DNA from: Madurella fahalii
Lineage: Eukaryota; Ascomycota; Sordariomycetes; Sordariales
NCBI GenBank assembly: GCA_029876055.1
Contig: JAPYLN010000006.1
Coordinates: 1-27,421, forward strand
Direction of reading: 5' to 3'
Length of the DNA stretch: 27,421 nucleotides
A program made the position numbers and the translations under genes. Of the stretch, positions 18,367 to 27,421 are shown piece by piece (position 1 is the first letter of the stretch; every line of letters begins with the position of its first letter). Below the pieces are notes generated by a model, which saw only the letters and a list, made by a program, of their open reading frames with translations, searched no databases and had not been told where the DNA came from.

Positions 18367-21300
18367 GTAAACCCCGATTACGTCGGTGAAGACGATGTAC
18401 TAGGGGTTCCAGTTAAAGAACGAATATATACTTCCGCAACCTTATTGAACTATACCCCTCAATCCATTACAGTCGATCTCGATACTGGAGTAGAGATTGA
18501 TGTTGTCAGTCTGGAGTTCGTAAAGTAGAGGAAACTCCGATAGATCGGGATGTAATTACCCTGTGTTCGGTTTATAGACTATTATATCGTTGAAGCATTT
18601 GGTATTTATAAAGTTCCTTTAGAACTAACAGACTGCTAAGGAATTACCAAAAGAACATACATTTCTTATACCGCTATCAATTACCCCCTTGTCACAAATA
18701 ATTCCCCTATTCTTCTTGGGATACCAAGTTTAATATCCTATAAAATCTTATTATACCTAGAAGGGAATTTATAGTGGTTTATAACGGAATCGGAGTGTAT
18801 TCGGATTGAAAACCCGAAGAAATTCTTAAAAATATATCGAGGAGAAGCTTGTATTTACTCCTTGATGCAGTACCCAGACGTGCCGGAGGCGCTTTTTCCG
18901 GAGGAGGAAGAGGAGAATACCCCCCGAAAACCTGAAGATATCCCTCCTGAAATCTCAGACTTTGTAGATATTATGAACTCCAGTAATGTAGATATTCTGC
19001 CTTCTTTCAAAAGCACTGATTATACTATTAATCTACTCTCTAATACTGTTCCTCCTGTTAGATCTCTTTACTCTCTGTTACGATATGAACTTTCGATTTT
19101 GGAGGAATATCTATGCGAAAACCTGGCGAAAGGCTGTATTCGTCTATCCTAGAGTTCAGCTGTAAGTCCTGTCTTGTTTGTCCTAAAGAAAGATAGTACT
19201 TTATGCTTATATATGGATTACCGCGGATTTAACCGGATAACGGTTAAGAATCGGTACCCTTTACCGTTGATTTTAGAACTCTTAGACCGAGTATCCGGAG
19301 TAAAGTATTTTACGAAGTTGGACCTGAAAGAGGTATACTACCGGATTCGCATCCGAGAAGGAGACGAATGGAAGACGGCTTTCCGTACCCGATACGGTCT
19401 GTTTGAGTATCTTGTTATGCCTTTTGGCCTAATAAATGCTCCTACGACCTTCCAAAGTTATATTCAGACTGCTTTAGGCGGGCTACTAGACAATTGTTGT
19501 ATATGTTATTTGGATGATATTTTAATTTTCTCCCTAGACCGGGAAACCTATACGACTTACCTCCGACGAGTCCTGGATCGCCTGAGACAAGTGCAGTTAT
19601 ACTGTAAGCCCAGTAAGTGTTCATTTTATTAGGATAAGGTGGAATTTCTAGGTTATATTTTAACTCCCGAAGGTATCGGTATAGATTCGGTACGAATTCA
19701 GACTGTCTAAGATTAGCCTGAACTACAGTCCTATCGAGATATCTAAGTTTTCTTAGGATTTTACAATTTTTACTGTCGATTTATTCAAGGTTATTCGGAG
19801 ATTGCATTACCGTTAAGTAATTTACTAAAGGGGTTATAGAACGAACGAAAACCGGGAACCCTCCGGTTAGAGGCCGAAGAGTGTGCAGTATTCGCGCGGC
19901 TTAAGAGAGTATTTCAAGATACGCTAGTTTTATATCATTTCGACCCCGAACTCCCTGTTATCATTGAGATAGATACCTCTGACTTTGCAATAGGAGCTAT
20001 CCTATTGCAGGTCCCGAAAGGGGGCCGAAAACGTCCTATTGTATTCTAGTCGGCGAAGTTTTCTAGACCGGCCTAGGACTATAGAACTCCTGATAAGGAG
20101 ATGATAGCTATTGTAGAAGCCTTTAAGTATTGGCGACACTACGTTGAAGGGAGTCGCTATAAAGTCACTGTGTTTTCGGATCATAATAACCTACAAAGGT
20201 TTATAAAGCAAAACCGATTGAACGGCCGATAGGCTAGATGGTATATATATCTGGCAGGATTTGATTTTACTATTAAGTATCAGCCTGGGAAGCGAAATCC
20301 GGCCGATAGCCCCTCGAGAAGACTAGATTACGAGGATAAAGAACGTCCTAATAGACTCGAGTAGATGCCTACTTTTGAGAGTAAAATTACTCGGGTAAAC
20401 CGGATCAGAAAGCTGATTGCGGAAAGAAATAAGATTGCCCATTGCATAGAAGAGAGCAAATTAGCTCGTATAAGAAACCCTAGTAAATTAGCTAGTACCC
20501 GGGTCGGAAAGACGACTGCGGAAGGGGTCAAGAGAGCCTACTATATACTAGAGAATGGCGAAGATACCAGTATATAGGACCCTAGTAAACTAGCTAGTTG
20601 GAAACCCGAAATAATAGGTTGTCCCTCAGAAGTTACTGTAGGATCGCTGAGTATTTACCTGCTAGGACCTTAGGATTACTAAGAAGCCGATTGGCTTGGA
20701 CGGAAATAGATTGTTATTCGTCAATGTGCGAGAGAATACGCTCGACTGGAAGTGGTTTATACTATAGAACCGTCGAAATCTATAAGAGAATTGATCCTAG
20801 AGCTGTAAGCTATAGATCCGGTGACTCTGAAAATCAAGGAAAGGCTAGTGAGTCTAGCCCGAAACTAGAGAGTTTCGCCCGAATAGGCACTTGGATACGA
20901 GTAAGAATTGCTGCATTAAGGACGATTATTCGTCTTGGCAGAGCAAGCCGTTAAGTAGGAGTTACTCCAGCTTTTTTATAACGATCTGTTAGCAGGTCAT
21001 TTTGGTATCGAAAAGACTCTCGAACTGTTGTAAAGAAAATACTTCTGGTATAGTATAACCAAAGATATTAAAGACTACTGTAGAACCTGCTACACCTGCT
21101 AAGTCAATAAGACAAGACAGTATAAGCTGTATAGATCGCTCGAATCGTTGCCGATTCCTATACGACCTTAGAGCGAAATCATTATAGACTTTATTGTAGG
21201 TTTTCCTGTAGTGAAGAGTCCCGATGGCTCCGAGAAGGATATAATTCTGGTGGTTGTCGATCGGTATACAAAGATGAACCGATTCTTCCTAATATCCACT

Positions 21301-22250
21301 ACTATTACCAGCTAAGAATTGGTAGAGCTTATTTACAAAGAGATTGAACTCAAGTATAGCCCTATTGATAGTTATGTTAGTAATCGAGGTTCTGTTTTTA
21401 TATCATAGTTTTAGAGCGATTTGTATTACCTACAAAAGGTATATAAGCGGCTTTCGACCGCTTTTTACCTGCAAACCGACGGGCAAACGGAGCAAGCAAA
21501 TCAAATATTCATTTAATACCTCCGTTACTTCGTATACCAAAACCAAATTACCTAGGCAAATCTCCTTTTAGAAGTAGAATTTGTTGTCAATAGTACTGTT
21601 AATTCTATAATTAAGATAAGTCCCTTTGAAGTACTGATGGGTTATCAACCTCCGATTTCCTGCTGTATCGAGGGCGATATATAAGAGAGGAGGATATCCA
21701 GTGTAATTGAAAGAATTGAAAAACTTACTAAACTGAGAAAACAGTTAGAATAAAATTAGGCTGAAGCTATGGCAGTCCAGAAACGATATTATAACGAGAA
21801 GCATACGAAAAAGGAGTTTAAGAATAGAAGTTTGGTATTATTATCAACCTAGAATTTGAGATTCAAGTTACCGAGGAAATTGGTACCCAAGTTTATCGGT
21901 CTATTTCGTATTCTAAACCGAGTCGGATTGCTGGCTTATCGTCTGGTACTCCTAGATAAGTACGATCGTTTGTATAATGTATTTCCTGTATCAATGTTGG
22001 AACCGTGGTATAGCCGAAAAGGAGACGATTCGTCTGTGATACCGATGCCAGACCTTGAGGACGACGGAGAGTAGGAAGTTAAAGAGATTCGAGATAAGAG
22101 AAAATTCTAGGGTAAAACCTTCTTTTTGGTCAAATAGGTAGGCTGGCCCTCGGAGTATAATCAGTAGGTGTTAGAGGAGGATATAATAAATGTATCCAAG
22201 CTGGTATCACAATTCCAAAAAGTATGTGAAAACTAGCGAAAGTGTAGGCG
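18367..22250 (+). pseudogene. Ty3/Gypsy chromovirus Pol relic (PR-RT-RH-IN-chromodomain)
   Basis: A single frame (codon starts 18367, 19174, 20971, 21856) runs about 3.9 kb with no net frameshift. Protease: LDTGVEIDVVS, with D-T-G at 18481. Reverse transcriptase: FVLKKDSTLCLYMDYRGFN, TKLDLKEVYYRIRI, MPFGLINAPTTFQ and the YLDD box at 19507-19518. RNase H: IEIDTSDFAIGAIL near 19960 and FSDHNNLQRF. Integrase: AGHFGIEKT and CRTCYTC (Zn region, about 21079), IIIDFIVGFP, LQTDGQTEQ, then a GPF-type module KFIGLFRILNRVG. The C-terminal chromodomain at about 22075-22237 reads VKEIRDKRKF, FFLVK-stop-VGWPSEYNQ and VLEEDIIN. Chromodomains target integration to heterochromatin in this clade. The many TAG/TAA codons make it inactive. 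Small frames 20598-20954 and 21344-21571 are shadows. Confidence 0.95.
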
Positions 22251-22411
22251 ATAAGATATTAATTAATGTCTATCTATATAAAGCTATGTCCCGGGGTATA
22301 CTAGACGCCAACCCTAACCGAAATACCCTAGAAAAACCCCCGAAAATAATATGAACCTTAGAAAATTGAGGTCGGTACCAGCTCCAAGTTAGGAGCTACC
22401 TCTACTTAAAC

Positions 22412-23258
22412 CTACTAGGCCTCCGCATCCTCTATGTTAGCGGCGATCTCCTTCTTGACCTTCTTAAGGAAACGGCGCTTAGCGCCCGACCAACCTACGA
22501 AACCAATATCGCTAAGCGACAGACGAGCGACAGACCGCACTTCCTAGGCGCGTACCTCAGACTCGTACTATGAAAAGTCAGCGATAACTCAGTGGAAACA
22601 TAGTAATTGAGACTGACGTCGGTATTGCAGCTGCAGTTCCGGCTAGGGCAGGACGACTGCTGTAGGCGGAGTTGGCTGCGCAGCGCGACCATAGAGTAAT
22701 ATGCTACGTAAGCTTGTTATCGAGATGTCAGCGATTTGCGTACGAAGACAAGCGAGACAAATGCACTTACAGAAGACGGCTTGGTGGCGCCGGAAATGCC
22801 GAATTGGCGGTGATGAGCGGTTTCGGCGGCGTCGAAAGCCCCGACCAGATCTTTGGCGGCGGCGGCGATCTTCTTGCAGCTACGGCGAGACAGTGTAGAA
22901 ACTTGAAGGCGATTACCCTCCTCGTCGAGCTCGCCCTCGGCGTCCTCTACGCGATAATCGACGATAGCACGAGCTACGTCGATAAGGATTATAAGGTCGA
23001 CGGAGTCGCTAACTATTCCGGCAGCGGCCTGTAATCGTTAGCAAATCCCCTGCCAATCCGCCGAAAATGTATGTAACTTACCGGCGTATACAATTCTTTC
23101 TTTGCATTATAATAGGAGTAACGCGAGGAGGTCGACTACTCGAAAGAACAGTCAATCGTAAGGACCTTGTCGGAGCGAGGGTTGGTGTTTTTAAGCGCCG
23201 AGCGAATGCATTTTATATACGGCGTGACCTCGGCGGCGGAGGCGGCGAAAGCGTCTAT
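22412..23258 (-). pseudogene. Antisense multi-intron gene relic of unknown family
   Basis: On the minus strand exon 1 is 23258-23082: 177 bp beginning ATA (probably former ATG), DAFAASAAEVTPYIKCIRS, ending KKELYTP. Intron 1 is 23081-23029 (GTAAGT, GCTAAC, TTACAG). Exon 2 is 23028-22771, 258 bp, exactly 86 codons and fully open (SDSVDLIILIDVARAIVDY, RRSCKKIAAAAKDLVGAFDA). Intron 2 is 22770-22704 (GTAAGTGC, GCTGAC, CGTAG). Exon 3 is from 22703. A probable intron 3 is 22617-22568 (weak GTCAGT donor, GCTGAC, CATAG); the phase across it does not quite work. The last exon is in frame with SVARLSLSDIGFVGWSGAKR and KKVKKEIAANIEDAEA, ending at TAG near 22415. It has two or three interior TAGs and far more CpG and CA than the chromovirus. 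It is convergent with Pol. I do not recognise the protein. The longer minus frame 23136-23687 includes its leader. Confidence 0.6.
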
Positions 23259-23288
23259 CGCGACGGAAAAGTGGCCGAAGCGATGACG

Positions 23289-23358
23289 AGAAGAGAGAGA
23301 GAGAGAGAAGAAGAGAGAGAGAGAGAGAGGAAGAGAGAGAGAGAGGGAGAGAGAGGCG
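23289..23358. repeat. GA/CT microsatellite in the leader of the antisense gene
   Basis: Nearly pure GAGAGA on the + strand (interrupted by AAGAG), so CT-rich on the sense strand of the antisense gene, 30-100 bp before its start codon. Pyrimidine-rich leaders are common in filamentous fungi. Confidence 0.85.
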
Positions 23359-23464
23359 AGGACGGGCAGCGAGCTACGCGCAGGAGTAGAGCGAAAAGCG
23401 AGCGAAACAACGTGTAGAAGAGAGCCTGAAGAAGAAAAGTTTTGGAAAAGGTAGGAGAGGAGAG

Positions 23465-23478
23465 GGGTATTTATACCC
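23465..23478 (-). promoter_or_regulatory. TATA box of the antisense gene
   Basis: GGGTATAAATACCC on the minus strand, a near-palindrome with a consensus TATAAATA core at 23475-23468, about 210 bp before the proposed start codon. It sits before a pyrimidine-rich leader, so core promoter and leader are in the expected order. Confidence 0.5.
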
Positions 23479-24013
23479 GAGGAGAAACGGCCAATATACG
23501 TCTGCAAATTTGCAACTGTATACAAGCCTTGCGATTGAGCAGTCGTACAATCTTCACGCGTTTTGAAGTTGCGAGGACAACGCGTAAGTTCGGATGGAAA
23601 TCCGGACGATTCGGCCGTAATTCGGATCTCAGGCCCGAACCGGGAAAGTAGGACCTCGGAGCCGCGAATCCCACTACGGCCCGACAACCGGCCGAACTTT
23701 TCCTGAAAACCTCCCGACTATAAGACGACTCACTCCTCACCCCAAACCATCGTTTCTCCTTTCCTACCACACAGCTCGTTGGAGCGGATAGACTATGAGG
23801 TCCACCGGTTCGACACTTATCCATTTGCGCGGCTACGAACAGCACTCGACATACACCTGATATCCACCCGATATCATCCCAAGTCTTACCCCCTAAGTTC
23901 AGACGATCCTCAGCAGTAAGGAACCTGAGGACAGGTTCTACAGAGGGAAGGATAATTTATAACGAGAGTCTCCAGACGAAGGTCAGGAGGACCCGCCGAA
24001 TGATACTGGATGA

Positions 24014-24208
24014 TGTCACGATACAGGATAGATAAGAACCCCGTGAGGGAACTCTCTCACGCGGGGCACTTCTGATCCGCAAGGATCAGTCTCTGTGTAA
24101 TTGATAGGAGGCTGTTCACCAAGATATCGCCCGCTGGTCCAGGTCTTTTCGGTATCAAGACATCGTGGTCCATCTCCCTCAACGTGTTCCCAGAACAACC
24201 CCTTTACA
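24014..24208 (+). repeat. Possible 3' LTR (195 bp) with two strong hairpins
   Basis: It begins TGTCACGATACAGG, ends CCCTTTACA (TG...CA) and abuts AGTAC where the 96-bp satellite resumes. Hairpins: CCCCGTGAG (24039-24047) with CTCACGCGGGG (24056-24066), then a perfect TGATCC-GCAA-GGATCA (24073-24088). Only the first seven bases TGTCACG match the left edge of the block, so there is no second LTR to confirm it. The minus-strand frame 24016-24198 is not considered a gene. Confidence 0.35.
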
Positions 24209-24373
24209 AGTACAAGAGCAGCAGACTTAGCTGGTGTACTGAACCTTTATTGCAATAGACTTACTGTCGTACAAGAGTAGCAGATTTAACTAGCGCACTA
24301 AACCTCCGTTGCAGTAATATACAGGCAAGTCGGCTGCCCTGAACCTCTATTACGGAGGACTTGCATTGTCTGA
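24209..24373 (+). repeat. 96-bp satellite, right part
   Basis: This continues the family at 16478-17084: GAGCAGCAGACTTAGCTGGTG, CTTACTGTCGTACAAGAG, GCAGTAATATACAGGCAAGT and CCCTGAACCTCTATTACGG. It shows the array was continuous before the 7.1-kb block arrived, and supplies an uninterrupted version of the AAGTCGG site used by the gene fragment at 16641. Confidence 0.88.
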
Positions 24374-24428
24374 GAGCAATTGATTTTATTTGGGATTGAG
24401 GATGATAAGAGAGATAAGACGTTTCGCG

Positions 24429-24555
24429 GATACGAGCGTTCTGATTAGATGATAGAGCAATGGACTCAACAGCAATGGACTCAACCCCCGGTCTCTACCC
24501 ATGTAAGTCCGATACGAGTGTTCTCATTGGCTCCGAGCAATGGACTTTACTAACA
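24429..24555 (+). repeat. 82-bp spaced direct repeat with GCAATGGACT motif
   Basis: GATACGAGCGTTCT at 24429 and GATACGAGTGTTCT at 24511 are each followed by a GAGCAATGGACT motif. GCAATGGACTCAAC is further doubled at about 24457-24486. No gene is seen. Confidence 0.6.
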
Positions 24556-24589
24556 GTCCATCGCGGCATTAATGATAGGAAATACCAAG

Positions 24590-24820
24590 TTAACGACTAG
24601 TTCATAAACTTATACCGTAGCATTTACTACAACGGTTTATTATAGAAGTTCTCTATATTAGCAACTAGTAAATTATCTATTATATTATCATGGTAAACTA
24701 GTTATACTATATTATATATAATAATATATCTTATAGAAAACTTATTCTATATTGAATTAGAGAAAATACTTTTCTTTGTTTATAAAACTGTTTTGATCGT
24801 TATCTTCGGATAGAGATTAC
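24590..24820. other. AT-rich block with near-palindromic TATA tracts
   Basis: About 230 bp of very AT-rich sequence with TATATTATATATAATAATAT-like tracts near 24710-24730. No gene is seen. It is compatible with extreme RIP or a replication or matrix-attachment type AT tract, which cannot be told apart here. Confidence 0.5.
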
Positions 24821-24824
24821 AACA

Positions 24825-25525
24825 GTATTATACCTATTATAATACTCGTCCCTATTATCTTCAACACGGATATTATATTGAGTCCAGATATTGTCAAGGT
24901 AGTTAAGAAAGCCAAGGCATCGTTAAGGTAGTCGAGATAATCAGAGTAATCGTTAAGGTCAATACTATTAGAGCTATCAATACTGTTAAGGCCGTCGAGG
25001 TTATCAAGATAGTTAAGGCTATTAAAGTAGTTAGAGCCGTTATATAGTTAAGATATTAAGGCTACTACATCTATTATAATACCTATCGTAATACTGATTC
25101 CAATCAATAGTGTTATTCGATAGAAATATAATCTTTAGTCTGGATAAGATAGGTTAAAGCTGAGATTAGAAGTATAATATTATATAGGAATTCCATTAAT
25201 TTATTTATAATCTAGGTTAATATTAAAACTATAAGTTCCTAGTATTCCTTTAAACTCTGAATCCTAGTTCGGAAGTTTACTAGGCTCTCGTTGGTTATTA
25301 TTAACGACGTTGTTATTAACGTTGTTATAAAGTTGTTATTGACGTTATTAAGCTAGATAGTATCTTTAAATATACCTGATCTAGAGGTATCTCTTGTTGA
25401 AAGTCTAGTTGGAATAGCTATAGATATATAACTAGGCTGTATCTGACTATAGAGCTATCGAAGCTAATTACTAGACGGGTTATAGATAGGCTAGCTGGGT
25501 AAGGTTAACTGAACTGTTAGATCGT
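24825..25525 (+). repeat. Long dispersed repeat, copy C (heavily mutated)
   Basis: It aligns with copy B from the ATTATACCTAT...ACTCGTCCCT start through the GTCA..GG minisatellite and CCTGAATCCTGGCTCG to GGTTAACTGAACTG. It is much richer in A and T: CCGGGTATTGTCAGGGC in B is CCAGATATTGTCAAGGT here. It lacks the 263-bp insert of copy B and ends at about 25525, where it runs into a TCTATC simple repeat. Confidence 0.85.
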
Positions 25526-25532
25526 ATCTATC

Positions 25533-25587
25533 AGGTCTATCATATCTATTCTATCTATCGTCGTATCTATCAGATCTATCCCACGCA
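25533..25587. repeat. TCTATC-type simple repeat
   Basis: Short tract of TCTATC and ATCTATC motifs (about 55 bp) joining copies C and B. Confidence 0.7.
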
Positions 25588-25626
25588 ACTGCATTATACC
25601 TATCGTGATACTCGTCCCTGTTATCT

Positions 25627-25889
25627 GTCAAAAAGGGTTGTGTCAAAAGGGTCAGGAAGCTAGATCCTGGATCTGCAAAATACGAACCCCGATCAGTGTG
25701 ATCCGGATTAGTACGACTCGGATAAGTGTGATCCGATCTCTCGGAGACCCGTTAACCCGGGTCTCCGTGGTCCAGGAAATTAGGAATAAGAAGGAAGTTC
25801 ACCTCCGTTAGACAAGGAAGAAAACAAGACATCCTCAATTTCCATCCTAAATTTAACTCCGAACGTTCAGAGGTGCTGTGCATCCGATA
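25627..25889. mobile_element. 263-bp insertion in copy B
   Basis: Copy C runs straight through this site (CTATTATCTTCAAC). In copy B, TTATCT at 25621-25626 and again at 25890-25895 flanks an extra 263 bp, a target-site-duplication pattern. Inside are GTCAAAAAGGG doubled near the left end, AGTGTGATCCG twice (about 25695-25735) and an inverted repeat GGAGACCC...GGGTCTCC near 25743-25766. There is no coding capacity. It could be a small non-autonomous element or a solo LTR. Confidence 0.6.
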
Positions 25890-25917
25890 TTATCTTCTAC
25901 AGGGGCATTATATTCAG

Positions 25918-26130
25918 TCCGGGTATTGTCAGGGCGGTCAGGAAAGTCAGGGCCGTCGTTAGGGTAGTGAGGATAGTTAGGGCCGTCGTTAGGGTAGTCA
26001 GGATAGTCGGAACCGTCGTCAGGGTAATTAGGGTAGTCAGAGCCGTCAGGGCGGTCAGTGCCGTCAGAGCCGTCAGTGCCGTCGAGGTAGTCAGGGCCGT
26101 TGCAATAGTTAGGACCGTCAAGGCCGGGGT
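25918..26130. repeat. 9-bp minisatellite (GTCAGGGCC type)
   Basis: Many copies of GTCAGGGCC, GTCAGGGTA and GTTAGGGTA in 9-bp steps. The multiple-of-three period keeps several frames open on both strands: one minus frame (25853-26269) would be Asp/Gly/Pro/Tyr-rich and a plus frame (25967-26290) Val/Arg-rich. Neither has a convincing gene context. The degenerate counterpart is at about 24885-25040 in copy C. Confidence 0.8.
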
Positions 26131-27421
26131 ATCTATCGTAATACCCATCGTGATACTTGTTCCGATCAATAGTTTGATATTCGATAGGAACACGATCTTC
26201 AGTCCGGGTAGGATAGGTCGAAGCCGAGACCTGAACCATAATATTGTACAGGAATTCCATCAAGACCACAAGTTCCTGGTATTCCTTTGAACCCTGAATC
26301 CTGGCTCGAAAGTCAGCCAGGCTCTCTATCGGTTGTTGTTGCTGACGTTATTGTTAACGACGTTATTGTTGTTGACGTTATTGTTGACGACGTTGTTGGG
26401 CCGGGAGGTGGCTTTGAAAGATGTGCCCGATCAGGAGGCGTCTCTTGTCGAAGGTCTGGCTGCAGTGGTTGCAGGTGTGTAACTGGGCTGCTGCATCTGA
26501 CTGCAGGGCCGTCGAAGCCGATCACTGGGCGGGCCGGGCGGGTAAGGCAGGCCGGGCGGGCGAGGTTGACTGAACTGTCGGATCCGATCGTTGAGCCGGG
26601 TAGGCGGGTGAGGCCGAAGTCAAGTTTGACTGGGCCGGCCGGGCGGGTAAGGCCCATTGAACTTGAGGTGGCTAGGCGGGTAAGGCCAATTGAACTTGAC
26701 TGCGTTCTAGGGGTTCTATTGAAGAAAAAAAAAAAGGGGAAAAAAGAAAAAGAAGATGGTATCTGGGAGCCGAACTGACTTAGATCTCGAGTACCGGCCT
26801 GGTCGAACTAACTTAGATATAGTCCCGGCTACCCGAACCTACCTAGATACAATTTCGTCCGGCCGAACTGACTTAGATAGAGTTCCGGCCGGCCGATTGA
26901 TAGTGCAGGTCTCTTCACCGGGCGTAGCCCGGGTAAGCCGATTGATTAGGCGTATCTGATTAGACTACTAGGCTGCAGAATCTAGATACGATCTTGTCCG
27001 GCCGAACTGACTTAGATAGAGTCCCGGCCGGCCGATTGACAGCACAGGTCTCTTCGCCGAGCGCAGCCCGTGCAAGCCGATTGATTAGGTATATCTGATT
27101 AGCCTGCCTAGATACACTCTTATCCGGCCGAACTGACTTAGATAGTATCCCGGGTACCCGAACTGACTTAGATATAGTCCCTGCTACCCGAACCTACCTA
27201 GATACAATTTCGTCTGGCCGAACTAACTTAGATAGGGTTCCGACCGGCCGATTGACAGCGTAGGTCTCTTCGCCGGGCGCAGCCCGGGCAAGCCGATTGA
27301 TTGGGCGTATCTGATTGGCCCGCTGCGCTGCAGAACCCAAACCCCAACCCCAACCACAACACAGTTCCAACTCTATATATCTCAGCCCCCTTTGGTCGCA
27401 CCAACCTGCATTTTCGCAGTA

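Larger units (their letters stand above)
17085..24208 (+). mobile_element. 7.1-kb inserted block with a chromovirus relic and an antisense gene
   Basis: The 96-bp satellite ends at CGTAC (17080-17084) and picks up again at AGTAC (24209-24213), so a block of about 7124 bp sits inside it with GTAC on both sides. The left edge reads TGTCACGGGACC and the right edge CCCTTTACA, compatible with LTR-type TG...CA ends. The first 200 bp already look like Gag coding sequence, however, and there is no 5' LTR matching the right end. The element may be 5' truncated, or may have moved as part of a larger segment. Confidence 0.6.
25592..27421 (+). repeat. Long dispersed repeat, copy B (least mutated, runs off the window)
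   Basis: It starts CATTATACCTATCGTGATACT and contains a 263-bp insert, a 9-bp minisatellite, a GTT/GAC-rich stretch (26330-26400), CGGGCGGG-rich sequence and three copies of the CCGATTGACAG...AGCCGATTGATT sub-repeat. The telomere-like CCCCAACCCCAAC tail follows at about 27336. Copy A (478-1380) is its RIP-altered relative at the other end of the window, in the same orientation. Frames 26287-26778 (+), 26313-26657 (-) and 26756-26959 (+) are open mainly because of short repeats. No domain is recognisable, so I do not call them genes. Confidence 0.85.

Noticed and set aside
4980..22250. A variant genetic code in which TAG and TAA encode Gln
   Set aside because: Many TAGs fall where Trp is conserved (for example the chromodomain VK-stop-VGWP and the Ulp1-like Tyr-stop-Thr-Leu), alongside Cys to Tyr and His to Tyr changes. 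CpA/TpG mutation explains Gln and Trp loss together; a code change would not.
23136..23687. Single 183-codon minus-strand protein
   Set aside because: Its first part runs through the TATA box and a CT microsatellite (Ser/Leu run). Only the last part matches exon 1 of the spliced gene relic, so it is leader plus exon rather than an intact gene.
26287..26778. 163-codon + strand gene
   Set aside because: It is made of short repeats (VDVIVDDVV, then Arg/Pro/Gly-rich) in the dispersed repeat, has an opposite-strand frame of similar length, and is broken in copies A and C.
1..27421. tRNA, rRNA or snRNA genes
   Set aside because: I looked for cloverleaf box A/B motifs and rRNA core sequence while reading and saw none I could defend. 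A tRNAscan or Rfam search would settle it.

Overview
The window looks like a gene-poor, repeat-dense, probably subtelomeric segment of a filamentous ascomycete (Pezizomycotina) genome with repeat-induced point mutation (RIP). Three observations support this. Introns have GTAAGT/GTGAGT donors, GCTAAC or GCTGAC branch sites and TAG/CAG acceptors. A telomere-linked RecQ-type helicase and TTAGGG-like tracts are present. Long reading frames keep their phase over kilobases but are riddled with TAG and TAA codons where Gln or Trp is expected, with CpG retained and TpA very common. I find no intact protein-coding gene; every recognisable gene is a relic.

Layout. 1-1800: a 40-bp tandem array, copy A of a long dispersed repeat, telomere-like tracts and a hairpin-rich GC patch. 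1860-3330: an unidentified degenerate + strand coding region. 3360-3660: an island with little RIP that looks promoter-like. 3661-4576: a degenerate + strand coding region resembling a Ulp1 (C48) peptidase. 4552-4980: imperfect tandem repeats. 4980-9625: a full-length RIP-killed telomere-linked helicase on the minus strand. 9777-17084: a chain of at least nine tandem arrays (monomers of 44, 89/66, 89, 232, about 100-150, 26, 22, 28 and 96 bp). Two paralogous relics with a DUF3716-like cysteine motif (11800-12883 and 14550-15733) lie among them, each directly downstream of a minisatellite, and a small captured gene fragment sits inside the last array.

17085-24208: a 7.1-kb block that splits the 96-bp array, which resumes at 24209 after a short GTAC duplication. 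It holds a chromodomain-bearing Ty3/Gypsy (chromovirus) relic with Gag zinc knuckle, protease, RT, RNase H, integrase and chromodomain. Downstream lies an antisense, multi-intron, GC-rich gene relic with its own TATA box and CT-rich leader, followed by an LTR-like end. 24374-27421: AT-rich DNA, a heavily mutated copy C and a lightly mutated copy B of the long repeat, and a 263-bp insertion in copy B. Copies A and B lie in the same orientation at the two ends of the window.

Taken together this reads as nested insertions and tandem amplification in heterochromatin-like DNA, dated relative to one another by their RIP load. The points most worth following are the minisatellite-plus-DUF3716-like cassette pair, the higher-order 89/66-bp satellite, and the antisense spliced gene carried in the block with the chromovirus. 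Calls rest on motifs read by eye; no database search was possible.
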